Below, in pieces: positions 18,452 to 27,070 of a DNA stretch of 64,000 nucleotides. How positions within the stretch are numbered: position 1 is the stretch's first letter; each line of letters opens with the position of its first letter. The DNA lies in assembly GCF_026686735.1 (NCBI RefSeq), contig NZ_CP113432.1:3089001-3153000 (forward strand), read 5' to 3'. The notes under the pieces were generated by a model. It had not been told where the DNA came from. It made no database searches and saw only the letters and a program-made list of their open reading frames with translations. The position numbers were made by a program, and so were the translations under genes. Source of the stretch: Pseudomonas triclosanedens (GTDB lineage Bacteria > Pseudomonadota > Gammaproteobacteria > Pseudomonadales > Pseudomonadaceae).

Positions 18452-19666
18452 TTACAACAGGCTGCGCAGATTGACGGCGGTATCCGCCACCGCCGTCGCA
18501 TCAAGAGGCTTTGCAGAAGCCGCCATGCGCTTGAAGGCGGCCATGTCACGCCCCTGGTTCACGGTCGCGACAGCGAGCAGACGTCCCTCGGCATCCAGTT
18601 CGATGACGCTGAACGCGCCTTCTTCGACCTTGCCGCGCAGCAGTACCTGACCTGTACCGCTGAAGAAGCCAAGCGTCTGTACGTTGCACTGGTACTGATC
18701 GGACCACAGCCACGGCGTCTGCGCATAGCTTTCCTTGCCCCCGAGCATGTTCGCGGCGGCCACCTGGGGCTGATGCTCGGCCACCTGCCATGATTCCACT
18801 CGCACGTGGCGCCCCAGCAGCGGGTTGAAATGGCTGGTCACGTCGCCGGCGGCGAAGATGTGCGGATCGCTGGTCCGGCAATGCTCGTCGACCACGATAC
18901 CGTTTTCTACAAGCAGGCCGATCTCGCTCGCCAGTTCGACATTCGGCAGGGCACCGATACCCACCAGAATCTCGTCTGCCTCATGAGTGCCTCGAGTAGT
19001 CTCGATCAGCAGGCCGTCAGCGCAGCGTGTGATCCGGCTCGGGAGCGTATCCAGTTGCACCTTCACGCCAGCCTGGCGGTGCAGCGCCAGCAAATGGTCG
19101 CCTATGACCTTGGGCATCACGCGCTGCAGGAGAGACGACGCAGGCTCCAGGACAGTGACTTCACAGCCGAGCTTGCGGGCACTGGCCGCCACCTCCAGGC
19201 CGATGAATCCGCCACCAAGAATTGCCAGGCGCTTACCCGCGACCAGTCGTTCACGCAATTGGCGAGCCTGTTCGAGGGTTCTCAGGTACAGCAGCTCCAC
19301 CCCTTCGCCGACCTGTCCCGGATAAGGACGCGCGCGCGAGCCGGTAGCCAGTAACAACTTCTCGTACGCGATCGTCTCCCCATTGGTCAGTTCGACTTGT
19401 CTGGCTGCACGATCAACCTTTGTCACACGGCTTCCGAGGCGCAGCTCTATCCGCTGACTCTCGTAGAAGTCTCTCCCCTGGATGAATGCCTTGGCTTCAT
19501 CCTCGATACTGAGCAGAGCCTCCTTGGAGAGGATGGGGCGATCGTATGGAAGCTCAGCCTCATCGCCCACGAGACAAACCCGAGCCTGCGGGGCCAACGA
19601 ACGAAGCGCCTCCGCAGCGCGACGGCCAGCCTGGCCCGCACCGACAATCAGATAATCCGCACGCAT
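18452..19666 (-). CDS. FAD-dependent ferredoxin reductase
   Basis: A 404-residue NAD(P)H:ferredoxin/rubredoxin oxidoreductase of the oxygenase-coupled type. It has an N-terminal FAD site (YLIVGAGQAGRRAAEAL), a central NAD site (LAILGGGFIGLEVAASA), a second FAD motif (HIFAAGDVTSHFNP) and a C-terminal reductase domain. The ATG has AGGAG upstream. It is the last gene of the seven-gene Rieske operon and should pass electrons to the ferredoxin at 22832. The converging desaturase could be a second client. Confidence 0.92.
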   Translation of the reverse strand: MRADYLIVGAGQAGRRAAEALRSLAPQARVCLVGDEAELPYDRPILSKEALLSIEDEAKAFIQGRDFYESQRIELRLGSRVTKVDRAARQVELTNGETIAYEKLLLATGSRARPYPGQVGEGVELLYLRTLEQARQLRERLVAGKRLAILGGGFIGLEVAASARKLGCEVTVLEPASSLLQRVMPKVIGDHLLALHRQAGVKVQLDTLPSRITRCADGLLIETTRGTHEADEILVGIGALPNVELASEIGLLVENGIVVDEHCRTSDPHIFAAGDVTSHFNPLLGRHVRVESWQVAEHQPQVAAANMLGGKESYAQTPWLWSDQYQCNVQTLGFFSGTGQVLLRGKVEEGAFSVIELDAEGRLLAVATVNQGRDMAAFKRMAASAKPLDATAVADTAVNLRSLL

Positions 19667-19675
19667 GGCGTACTC

Positions 19676-20977
19676 CTAGAGAAGGGAAAACCTGGGACGG
19701 TCGGAAAGCACTTTCTCGACCCACTGTGCTGCTCGCAGCAAACGATCATCGCCAAACCGCGAACCCACTAACTGGATCCCGACAGGTAAGCCATTCTGGC
19801 CGTCGAGTGCCGGTAGCGAGATGGTGGGCACTCCCAGCAACATCCACATCCTGCTGAACAACGGGTCACCCGTTCCATCGCTGGCAAGCGGAGCGGTTCC
19901 AGGAGCGCTGGGGGCCAGCAGCACGTCCCACTCATCGAAGATCGGCGAGATCGCAACCATGCCCTGTTCGGCGCTGGAGCGCGCCTCGCTGTACTCCTCG
20001 GTGGAGAGTCCCTGGCCATATTCGATGAGAGCCAGGAGAGGCTCACTGAGCTGCTCCCGATAGCCGTCGTACTCCGGAGCGAGGCTGCGTGCGGTTTCAT
20101 AGGCCATCACCTTGCGCTGCAGATCGGCGAACATCGCGAAGCTGGATGGCAGTTGGGCATCGCCAACGCGGGCGCCGCAGGCACCGAGGGACAACAGCAA
20201 CTGCTCCAGCCCGTGGCGCGTTTCAGGCGAAGCCTGCAACCAATCCGGCGTGCGGCACAGGCCAATGGAAGGAATCCAGCGCTCACTGCTGCTGAAAGGG
20301 AATACGGTGTCTGCCGTGAGCACGGAGCGCAGCAAACGGGCGTCGTCCACAGAACGAGTGAGGACACCCAACGTATCCAGCGAATGCGAGAGCCCTTTGA
20401 CCCCGGCGACCGGGAAGTCGCCATAGGTAGGCTTGTAGCCGACCACGCCACAGTAGGACGCCGGGCGGATCAACGAGCCTGCTGTCTGCGAGCCCAGCGC
20501 AGCCGGCACCATGAGGCTCGCAACGGCCGCCGCCGATCCACTGGAAGAGCCGCCTGGGGTGTGGTCCAGGTTGTGCGGGTTTCGGGTCTTGCCGGCTTTG
20601 AAGTAAGCGAACTCGGTGGTGACGGTTTTGCCCATCATCAAGGCGCCTGCCCGCTTGAGCAGTGCGACGCAAGCGGCGTCCATGCCGGGACGACGCCCGG
20701 CATAGATCGAAGAACCACTGCAGGTCGGCATGCCGCAGGTGTCGATGATGTCCTTGATGGCAACGGGCACGCCGTGGAGCGGGCCGCTAGCAGGCTCGCT
20801 ATCCAACCGCCGGGCCTCTCGCAGGACCTGATCCGGATCGATGTGGACCCAGGCACCGACTTGAGGTTCTCTCGCCGCGACGACAGCCAGGCAATCCGTC
20901 ACCAACTCAACGGAACTCAGCCTGCGGGCCGCGATGGCCTCCGCTGCCTCCACCAGGCCAAGCTCATGCGGACGCAT
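19676..20977 (-). CDS. Amidase-signature hydrolase
   Basis: A 433-residue amidase-signature enzyme that hydrolyses a C-N amide bond. The Ser-cisSer-Lys triad is visible: Lys in VAIKDIIDTCG, the cis-Ser in TPGGSSSGSAAAV and the nucleophile in GSQTAGSLIRPASYCG. The start overlaps the end of the DUF1116 gene by 14 bases. In this operon it could cut an amide made by oxygenation or ring opening. Family members act on many amides; the substrate is unknown. Confidence 0.9.
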   Translation of the reverse strand: MRPHELGLVEAAEAIAARRLSSVELVTDCLAVVAAREPQVGAWVHIDPDQVLREARRLDSEPASGPLHGVPVAIKDIIDTCGMPTCSGSSIYAGRRPGMDAACVALLKRAGALMMGKTVTTEFAYFKAGKTRNPHNLDHTPGGSSSGSAAAVASLMVPAALGSQTAGSLIRPASYCGVVGYKPTYGDFPVAGVKGLSHSLDTLGVLTRSVDDARLLRSVLTADTVFPFSSSERWIPSIGLCRTPDWLQASPETRHGLEQLLLSLGACGARVGDAQLPSSFAMFADLQRKVMAYETARSLAPEYDGYREQLSEPLLALIEYGQGLSTEEYSEARSSAEQGMVAISPIFDEWDVLLAPSAPGTAPLASDGTGDPLFSRMWMLLGVPTISLPALDGQNGLPVGIQLVGSRFGDDRLLRAAQWVEKVLSDRPRFSLL

Positions 20978-22190
20978 CGGCAGCCTCCAACGCCTCGATA
21001 GCGGCCTGGAATGGTTTCAGCGGACTGAAGAAGAAGCCACCGTCGAGACGCCCCAGCACCCCTTGCCAGTCGAGTACGCCCAGACTGACGACCGGCCCCT
21101 GCTCCAGGCGGCAGGCTTGCCGAGCATCCAGCCCGGTGCGGTAGGCCTGCGACTGGATCAGTTGAGGGTGCGGATACTGAAGCAGCTTGCCTGGAAATAC
21201 ACGGCCGTGCTCGGAACAGGTTTTCGCCAGGCGCTGCGCAGTGAGCGGAGCGAGATCGCGAGCCATCGCGCCACTGCCGAAAGCATCGACAATCGCGCTG
21301 TCGCCAATGGCTCCCAGGGCACGTTGGCGGACCTGTTCGTCCGCTCCGGGCACCAACGGCGCTTCTGCGGTGGTCACGAACCAACGACCCGGCATTGCAG
21401 AGACCTGTATGCCAAATTGTCTGCCGTTGCCGCCAATGGCCGTCACGACGCTGCTGCCTGGAATGTCTTCCGCAGCGAGGAAGCAACACTTCACAGCCGC
21501 CATCCACAGGTTCAGGAAGAAGGCCGCGGACTGATCGAGGAAGCGCCTGGCTTCATCGTCAAAGCCGTCGGAACCGGCACGCAGCAGGAGCGCTTGAGCG
21601 ATCGACTGGCTCCCCTGCCGGGTCTGGCCGTGGCAATCATCCCCCGCCGCAAACGCCGTATCCGCCACCGGTAGCAGATCGATCGGGCTTCGAGCGATGA
21701 CAGACTGGAGCTGGGGCGCCAGATGCCGATTGATCCAGCGCAGCCGCTCCAGGACACTTTCGCTGTACTGCCCCACGCGCATTACGGGCCCATCGCCGCC
21801 GTTGATCGTGCTATAGCCTTGCCGCGATGGACAACTTCCATCCTCGACCACCAGCAATTGCATGCCTGGGGAAAGCGCATCGGCCAATGGCACGGCACAG
21901 CCGTGATCCTGGGCCGCATGCAAGGCCAATTCGCCAGACATCAGCAAGTCTTCGGCGCCCCTGCGGTCGGTAGCCCACCCTTCGAACAGAATGGCCATCA
22001 ACATCGAATTCTTCTGTGGCAGAGCGATCAGGCTGCGATCGGTGATCGGCGGGCCAGCGTGGAGTAGATAGCGTCCCCGCAGGTTCAGAACATCCCTGGC
22101 AGAGGCAATGGCGGTCCAACGCGGTCGGCAACCGATCATGGCATCGACTGCCATCGAATCCGCCGGATGACGGCGCAGGGCAAGGTTCAT
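20964..22190 (-). CDS. DUF1116 protein, AllG/YlbE-like
   Basis: A 408-residue protein of the DUF1116 family. Motifs I recall from the family are present: LHAGPPITDRSLI, FEGWATDRRGAEDL, DDCHGQTRQGSQ, FFLNLWMAAVKCC and GDSAIVDAFGSGA. In Escherichia coli the homologue YlbE/AllG is one part of the oxamate carbamoyltransferase that ends allantoin use, together with FdrA/AllF and AllH. Neither partner is recognisable here. It overlaps both neighbours and so belongs to the Rieske-oxygenase operon. A carbamoyl- or oxamyl-transfer step is possible but unproven. Confidence 0.78.
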   Translation of the reverse strand: MNLALRRHPADSMAVDAMIGCRPRWTAIASARDVLNLRGRYLLHAGPPITDRSLIALPQKNSMLMAILFEGWATDRRGAEDLLMSGELALHAAQDHGCAVPLADALSPGMQLLVVEDGSCPSRQGYSTINGGDGPVMRVGQYSESVLERLRWINRHLAPQLQSVIARSPIDLLPVADTAFAAGDDCHGQTRQGSQSIAQALLLRAGSDGFDDEARRFLDQSAAFFLNLWMAAVKCCFLAAEDIPGSSVVTAIGGNGRQFGIQVSAMPGRWFVTTAEAPLVPGADEQVRQRALGAIGDSAIVDAFGSGAMARDLAPLTAQRLAKTCSEHGRVFPGKLLQYPHPQLIQSQAYRTGLDARQACRLEQGPVVSLGVLDWQGVLGRLDGGFFFSPLKPFQAAIEALEAADASA

Positions 22191-22810
22191 TACTGATCCC
22201 CCTCTTCTACCCAGGTCTCCGCAAAGGCGAGAAACGCCGAGTTGAGCTTGCCGTCGAGGAAGTCGCGCTCCACCACCACACCGTCGAGCAGTTCGCCGTC
22301 CAGGCGGATCTCACCTCTCTCCGCCCCCTGGAAGAGGCTGTACATCCGGTGTTCGCCGGTCGCGGAAAAACCCGGGCCGACATCCGCGGCAAAGGGCTGC
22401 TTGAGCCCCTTCCACGCCAGCGACAGGCTCACATCGCCGGCTGCAATGGTCTCCACCCACTGGGTCGGATCCTTTTCGTCGGTACTCCCGCCGGTGGCCT
22501 GCAGCAATGTGACGTGAGGCAACGCTGCACGTCCGCGGAAGGCGCCGAACTTCGGAACGAATTGGCTCAGCAGATAGTCCATCAGCTCCAGGTTGTCGCT
22601 GATGCACAGATTCCTCGCGGCGGGATACCCGGCCTCGACGGCAGGGTCGCCCAACAGGAGGATGCCGCGGCCACGGCCATGAGCAGACGCGATCACTCGG
22701 AAATAGAGGGCCAGAACCTGCCAATCGCCCTGGGGATCGGAAGCGCTCTTCAGATAGATACCGGGATTCTCCCCCGACCAACTGACGACACCATTCTGGA
22801 TGATGGGCAT
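22190..22810 (-). CDS. Unrecognised protein in the Rieske operon
   Basis: A 206-residue soluble protein with no signal peptide or membrane segment and no motif I recognise. It starts MPIIQNGVVSWSGENPG with AGGAG before the ATG. It overlaps the DUF1116 gene by one base and lies 21 bp after the ferredoxin gene. The segment FRVIASAHGRGRGILLLG is Gly/Arg-rich, and the C-terminal half looks beta-rich (for example SLSLAWKGLKQPFAAD). The tight overlap suggests a partner of the DUF1116 protein. It does not resemble AllH or FdrA as I recall them. Confidence 0.8.
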   Translation of the reverse strand: MPIIQNGVVSWSGENPGIYLKSASDPQGDWQVLALYFRVIASAHGRGRGILLLGDPAVEAGYPAARNLCISDNLELMDYLLSQFVPKFGAFRGRAALPHVTLLQATGGSTDEKDPTQWVETIAAGDVSLSLAWKGLKQPFAADVGPGFSATGEHRMYSLFQGAERGEIRLDGELLDGVVVERDFLDGKLNSAFLAFAETWVEEGDQ

Positions 22811-22831
22811 ACGTAGACTCCTGAATTCTTG

Positions 22832-23176
22832 TTATGCGATTTGCAGGGTGTTTTCGAACAGGCCGATCAACACCACGTCGTTCTCAACCCTGACCGAATA
22901 GCGCCGGGCGCAGGATTTGGCGGGCGCGCAGAGAACCTCACCGGTCGCGATATCGAACCGCGCCTGATGCAGAGGGCATTCCACTTCGCCGTTCTCGATC
23001 CAGCCTTCGGCAAGCGACGCATCGCCGTGGGGGCATCGGTCCGCCAGTGCATGGAAGCAACCATTGAGATTGAAGACAGCGATCGCCTGATCGCCGATCT
23101 GAACTCGCTTGGCCTGCTCGTCGTCGATTTCGTCGACTCGACAGGCAACCGCCCAATCCTCTTCGCGCACGGACAT
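22832..23176 (-). CDS. Rieske [2Fe-2S] ferredoxin
   Basis: A 114-residue soluble Rieske ferredoxin of the oxygenase type. The two cluster motifs are CPHGDASLAEG (about residue 48-58) and CPLHQARFD (about 68-76), giving CxH...CxxH ligation. It is the natural electron carrier between the reductase at 18452 and the oxygenase at 23584. Its start overlaps the glyoxalase-like stop by one base. Confidence 0.93.
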   Translation of the reverse strand: MSVREEDWAVACRVDEIDDEQAKRVQIGDQAIAVFNLNGCFHALADRCPHGDASLAEGWIENGEVECPLHQARFDIATGEVLCAPAKSCARRYSVRVENDVVLIGLFENTLQIA

Positions 23177-23580
23177 CAGGCGTCCTCCACCACAGACTGC
23201 AGCAGCTCGACCCGAAAGCCATCCGGGTCGAGTACAAATGCGATTTCCCGGGTACCGCCGGACATCGGGCCGGGCTCGCGCACCACCGGCACACCGGCGG
23301 CACGCAAGCGCTCCACGAAATCGCGAAGAGAACTCACACCGAATGCCAGATGCCCCCAGGCCGTACCGTGTTCGTATGGCTCGGTTCGATCCCAGTTATG
23401 CGTCAGTTCCAGGACAGTCCCACGTTCCTCTTCCTCGAAACCTATGAAGGTGTTGGTGAAGCGGCCATTGGGGTAATCCGTGCTGCGCAAAAGCCGCATC
23501 CCCAACTGGCCAACGTAGAAGTCCAGCGAACGCTGCAGATCCATGACCCGCAGCATCGTGTGCATCAGGCGTACCCGCAT
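23176..23580 (-). CDS. Glyoxalase I-like VOC protein
   Basis: A 134-residue VOC-fold protein very like bacterial lactoylglutathione lyase: MHTMLRVMDLQRSLDFYV at the start, ELTHNWDRTEPYEHG in the centre and DPDGFRVELLQ at the end. The likely metal ligands His, Glu, His, Glu of the family are present (first His in MHTMLRV, last Glu in VELLQ). It may detoxify methylglyoxal. Its position between oxygenase and ferredoxin genes makes a pathway step equally likely, such as isomerisation or cleavage of an oxygenated intermediate. Confidence 0.8.
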   Translation of the reverse strand: MRVRLMHTMLRVMDLQRSLDFYVGQLGMRLLRSTDYPNGRFTNTFIGFEEEERGTVLELTHNWDRTEPYEHGTAWGHLAFGVSSLRDFVERLRAAGVPVVREPGPMSGGTREIAFVLDPDGFRVELLQSVVEDA

Positions 23581-23583
23581 GGA

Positions 23584-24708
23584 TCAGTCCTTCATCGCTT
23601 GGAGAACGAGGTTCTGGAACTGGTTGGCACTGTCTTCCCAGTGAGGCGACATGACACCACCATCGTTCATGACCGGGGAGCGGCGACCTTCCTGCAGCAA
23701 CTCGGCAATCTCGTGGTCTTCCTTGTGCACGCTGTACCAGAGATTGCACAGGTTCTCTTTGTCGGAATCGGTGTAGTGCTGCTCACCCACGCTATAGAGC
23801 ACGCGGAACTGACGAGTACGGTCGGCGGAAACCGGGATGTTCAGGTGCACGCCCGCCTGGTCCGGCAGGTAGATTCCCAGCACGAAGTTCGGGAACAGCG
23901 TCAGATAGCGGGCACTCATGTCCAGGGCACTGGACTTCGCGGTGGTCTCCTTCTCCGCTTCGAGGTCGATCGCCGAACCCAGGCAGCGTCCGGCGACGAT
24001 GGTGTAGTGGTCCTTGAGCGGCTGGCCCGACGCAGTCTCGTCGTGCACGATAGGTACGTGGTAGGGCTCGATGAAGTTCTCCATCAGGAACTTCCAGTTG
24101 CACTTCACCTCGCCCAGATCGATCTTGCCGATCGGCTTGAGCAACTTCACGTCGAGGATCTTGATCTGCTCGGCGAAGGAGCGGGAGTACTCTTCGAACT
24201 CCTCGGCGTCGCCGGACAGGTTGACGAAGATCCAGTCATTCCACTCCACATGGCGTACGCGCTTGAGACCATGATCGGCGCGGGAGAAACCGGGGACGTC
24301 CTGCTTGCGGAAACCACCGAAGTGCGGGGCAGCTTCAAGCTCGCCATCGAGCGAATAGGACCAGGCGTGGTAAGGGCAACTGATCGACCCCTGGACATTG
24401 CAGCGATCGGTTACGAGCTTCAGCCCGCGATGGCGGCAGATGTTGTGGAAGACACCAATCTCGCCATCGTCATTGGAGACGATGAGCAGCGGCTGACCAG
24501 CGACTTCGATCGGTGCGCAAGTACCAGGCTCGACGAACTCATGAACAAAACCGACGAAGACCCAGTTCTTCGCGAATACCTTGTCTTGTTCCGTACGGAA
24601 GAACTCTTCACTGATATAGGCGCCCTGGGAAAGTCCCGGAAGAACATTACCGGGCTCAAGAGTGCACGACTGTTCACGAATACGGATTACTTCTTCAACG
24701 ACTGACAT
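23584..24708 (-). CDS. Rieske non-heme iron oxygenase, alpha subunit
   Basis: A 374-residue oxygenase component. The Rieske domain has CRHRGLK (about residue 91-97) and CPYHAWSYSLDGE (about 111-123). The catalytic domain has NWKFLMENFIEPYHVPIVH, where the two His (with a later acid) bind the mononuclear iron. There is no beta-subunit gene, so it should be an alpha-only oxygenase of the glycine betaine/carnitine or phthalate type. It heads a seven-gene operon that includes its ferredoxin and reductase. AAGGAA precedes the ATG. It is divergent from a GcvA-like LysR gene. The substrate is unknown. Confidence 0.92.
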   Translation of the reverse strand: MSVVEEVIRIREQSCTLEPGNVLPGLSQGAYISEEFFRTEQDKVFAKNWVFVGFVHEFVEPGTCAPIEVAGQPLLIVSNDDGEIGVFHNICRHRGLKLVTDRCNVQGSISCPYHAWSYSLDGELEAAPHFGGFRKQDVPGFSRADHGLKRVRHVEWNDWIFVNLSGDAEEFEEYSRSFAEQIKILDVKLLKPIGKIDLGEVKCNWKFLMENFIEPYHVPIVHDETASGQPLKDHYTIVAGRCLGSAIDLEAEKETTAKSSALDMSARYLTLFPNFVLGIYLPDQAGVHLNIPVSADRTRQFRVLYSVGEQHYTDSDKENLCNLWYSVHKEDHEIAELLQEGRRSPVMNDGGVMSPHWEDSANQFQNLVLQAMKD

Positions 24709-24948
24709 GTTTTTATTCCTTCCTGGTCAGGCTGATGATGAGTTTCTATTGACTCGAGCTGCATCCTAGAAACCCACTGCCAGGGGAACAAACGATAAGA
24801 ATTCAACGGCGGATGAGAAAAAATAAAAAGGGCATGGAAAGCTTGTCAGCGGTCTGGGAACGATTGACGCAACAAGTCTTTTGCCCAACACTCGAAGAGC
24901 GCTCAATGCGTACGCCGTTATAGCCTTGCTGCAAATAGAACAAAAATC
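24709..24948. other. Divergent promoter region of the Rieske operon and LysR gene
   Basis: This 240-bp gap must hold the promoters for the leftward Rieske operon and the rightward regulator. The stretch 24780-24870 is A-rich. The ATC-N9-GAT box of the 49-54 kb block is absent, and I see no strong palindrome. Confidence 0.5.
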
Positions 24949-25827
24949 ATGACCAATCGGCTCCCTCCCCTGAATACGCTCAAGACCTTCGAAGTCGCGG
25001 CGCGCCACCTCAGTTTCACGCAAGCTTCCCTGGAGCTGAATGTAACCCCTTCCGCGATCAGCCATCAGATCAAGCTGCTCGAGGAGAACCTCGGGGTTCG
25101 ACTGTTTCGAAGGGAAAACAACCGCCTGTTGCTCACCGATGCAGGCAGCTACCTGCTGCCGGAGTGCAGCCGTACCTTCACCCACCTGCTGGATGTCACC
25201 CAGAAGGTCCGCGAACTGGGGAACGGACGCCCGCTCACCATCGCCTTGCGCCCCTATTTCGCGCAGAAGTGGCTGATGCCGCGCGTGTCGTCTTTCTGGC
25301 AGCAACACCCGGATATCGAACTGAGCCTGCACCACACGATCCAGTTCTCGCCGACCAGCCTCGACACCTACGACATAGCCATAGCCTGGGCCAGCGGGCA
25401 GTTCCCGGGCCTTGAGTCGCACCTTCTGGTGAATGGCGACCTCACACCCGTATGCAGCCCGCGCACCCTGAAGGCTCTGGGAGAACCCGCGACTGCTGCC
25501 GCGCTGGCAGGACAAGTGCTGCTGGACGAGGAAACCTCGGACAACTGGGATCGCTGGCTCGATCTGGCCGGGCAACCGCGCCTGAAGCCCTTCAAGCGGG
25601 TGAGCATCGATGACACCAACGTCCGGCTGCACGCGGCGATCGATGGGCAGGGCTTCATTCTGACCTGCCTTTCACTGCTGGAGCGGGAGCTGAGCGAAGG
25701 CACTCTGGTGGCTCCATTCGCCACAGCACTACCGCACTACTCCTACTACCTGCTGTACCGCCCGGACGTCCTCAACAACCCGCAGGCTCGTATCTTCATC
25801 GACTGGTTGAAGGCCCAGGCCGCCTGA
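24949..25827 (+). CDS. LysR-family regulator, GcvA-like
   Basis: A 292-residue LysR-type regulator. The winged helix covers residues 7-66 (LNTLKTFEVAARHLSFTQ, then TPSAISHQIKLLEENLG). The effector domain follows and resembles the GcvA/AmpR group (for example FGRP-like LAP and NVRLHAAIDGQGFIL). It is divergent from the Rieske oxygenase operon, which it most likely controls together with its own gene. The inducer is unknown. Confidence 0.9.
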   Translation: MTNRLPPLNTLKTFEVAARHLSFTQASLELNVTPSAISHQIKLLEENLGVRLFRRENNRLLLTDAGSYLLPECSRTFTHLLDVTQKVRELGNGRPLTIALRPYFAQKWLMPRVSSFWQQHPDIELSLHHTIQFSPTSLDTYDIAIAWASGQFPGLESHLLVNGDLTPVCSPRTLKALGEPATAAALAGQVLLDEETSDNWDRWLDLAGQPRLKPFKRVSIDDTNVRLHAAIDGQGFILTCLSLLERELSEGTLVAPFATALPHYSYYLLYRPDVLNNPQARIFIDWLKAQAA

Positions 25828-26027
25828 GCGGCCTGCCCGTTCAGCGCCAGCCTCCAGAGCACAGGACGGCAGCTACCTGTCAGGTGGCTGCTGCCTGATG
25901 AACAGAACTCATCCAGGCCAATGAAAAATTCTCACAAGTGACCAAGTATTTATACTTCGCGCCCCCGAGATGAATTCCATATCCTCCTGCCTCATAAATC
26001 CAATAATCTCTGAGCAGGAGATATGCA

Positions 26028-26894
26028 GTGCGTGAAACCTCCCTCCCCCAACCGCGAAAAGTTGTAGTAACCGGCGGTAGCGGACGTCTCGGTCAATATG
26101 TAGTCGAGCAACTCCACAAGAACTTCGAAGTTAAAGTTCTCGATCTTCGTCCGCCCAGGCAGAATGTGAAATTCGCGGAAGCGAATGTTCTCGATCTGGA
26201 TACTCTTCGCAAGGAATTCGTAGGTGCCGATGCGGTAGTTCATCTGGCAGCCATTGACTTTGACCACCAGGCAAAGCCCGAGGATTATATTCACGTCAAC
26301 GTCCAGGGAACCTGGAATGTGCTTCAGGCAGCCAATGAACTGGGTATCAAGCGGGTAGTTCTCTGCTCCAGTATTTCGGCGTGTGGTCTCTCGGAAGCGA
26401 ATCCCTCCTTCACTCCGCAGTACCTCCCTGTCGACGAAGAGCATCCTCACTACCCCATACAGGCCTATAGCGTCAGCAAGCAGTTGATGGAGAACATGGC
26501 TGCGAGCTTCGTTCGACGCGGCGACATTCAGGTGGTGTGCCTGCGCCCGATGATGGTCCTTATCCCCGAGAATATCGCGCCGACCATTGCCCGCGCGGAT
26601 GATCCATCCTCACGCTGGCTGTTCTACTACATCACTCCCGAAGATTGCGCGCGCGCCTTCGAGGCTGCGCTGCGGGCTACCCATATCAGCAGCGGCAATT
26701 TCTTCATCACCGCTCAGGATAGCTGCCGTGCCGAACCGACTCTGCAATGGGTGGAACGGGTGTTCGGCAAGCTCCCGGAGATTCGCGACAAGGAGCGTTA
26801 TGAGCGTGACCCTTACGCTTCGATCTTCTCCGGCGACAAGGCTCGTCAGGAACTCGACTTCGTTGCAGAGAGTCGCTGGCAGGACTTCCTGTAG
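26028..26894 (+). CDS. NAD-dependent epimerase/dehydratase (extended SDR)
   Basis: A 288-residue cytoplasmic enzyme. It has the cofactor motif VVVTGGSGRLGQYV near the N-terminus, VVHLAAID in the middle and the catalytic YSVSKQLMEN (YxxxK). I use a GTG start at 26028 because AGGAG lies seven bases upstream; the nearby ATG at 26023 is out of frame. It resembles uronate dehydrogenase or sugar epimerases. It precedes an MFS carrier on the same strand and may act on the imported compound. Confidence 0.85.
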   Translation: MRETSLPQPRKVVVTGGSGRLGQYVVEQLHKNFEVKVLDLRPPRQNVKFAEANVLDLDTLRKEFVGADAVVHLAAIDFDHQAKPEDYIHVNVQGTWNVLQAANELGIKRVVLCSSISACGLSEANPSFTPQYLPVDEEHPHYPIQAYSVSKQLMENMAASFVRRGDIQVVCLRPMMVLIPENIAPTIARADDPSSRWLFYYITPEDCARAFEAALRATHISSGNFFITAQDSCRAEPTLQWVERVFGKLPEIRDKERYERDPYASIFSGDKARQELDFVAESRWQDFL

Positions 26895-27070
26895 GGCCTG
26901 ATCTCCCGCTCCGGTTCTCACGAGCCGGATTTCCCTACATTCTCGTCGGAGGATCCAGCCTCGTCCGTACATCTACTTGCGCGCGAAATGACCTTGGCCG
27001 GCACCGCTCGATGAACGAGCTGGTTGTCGCTGAACCCACGAATGAAAACAATTAGAACAGGGTGAATGAA

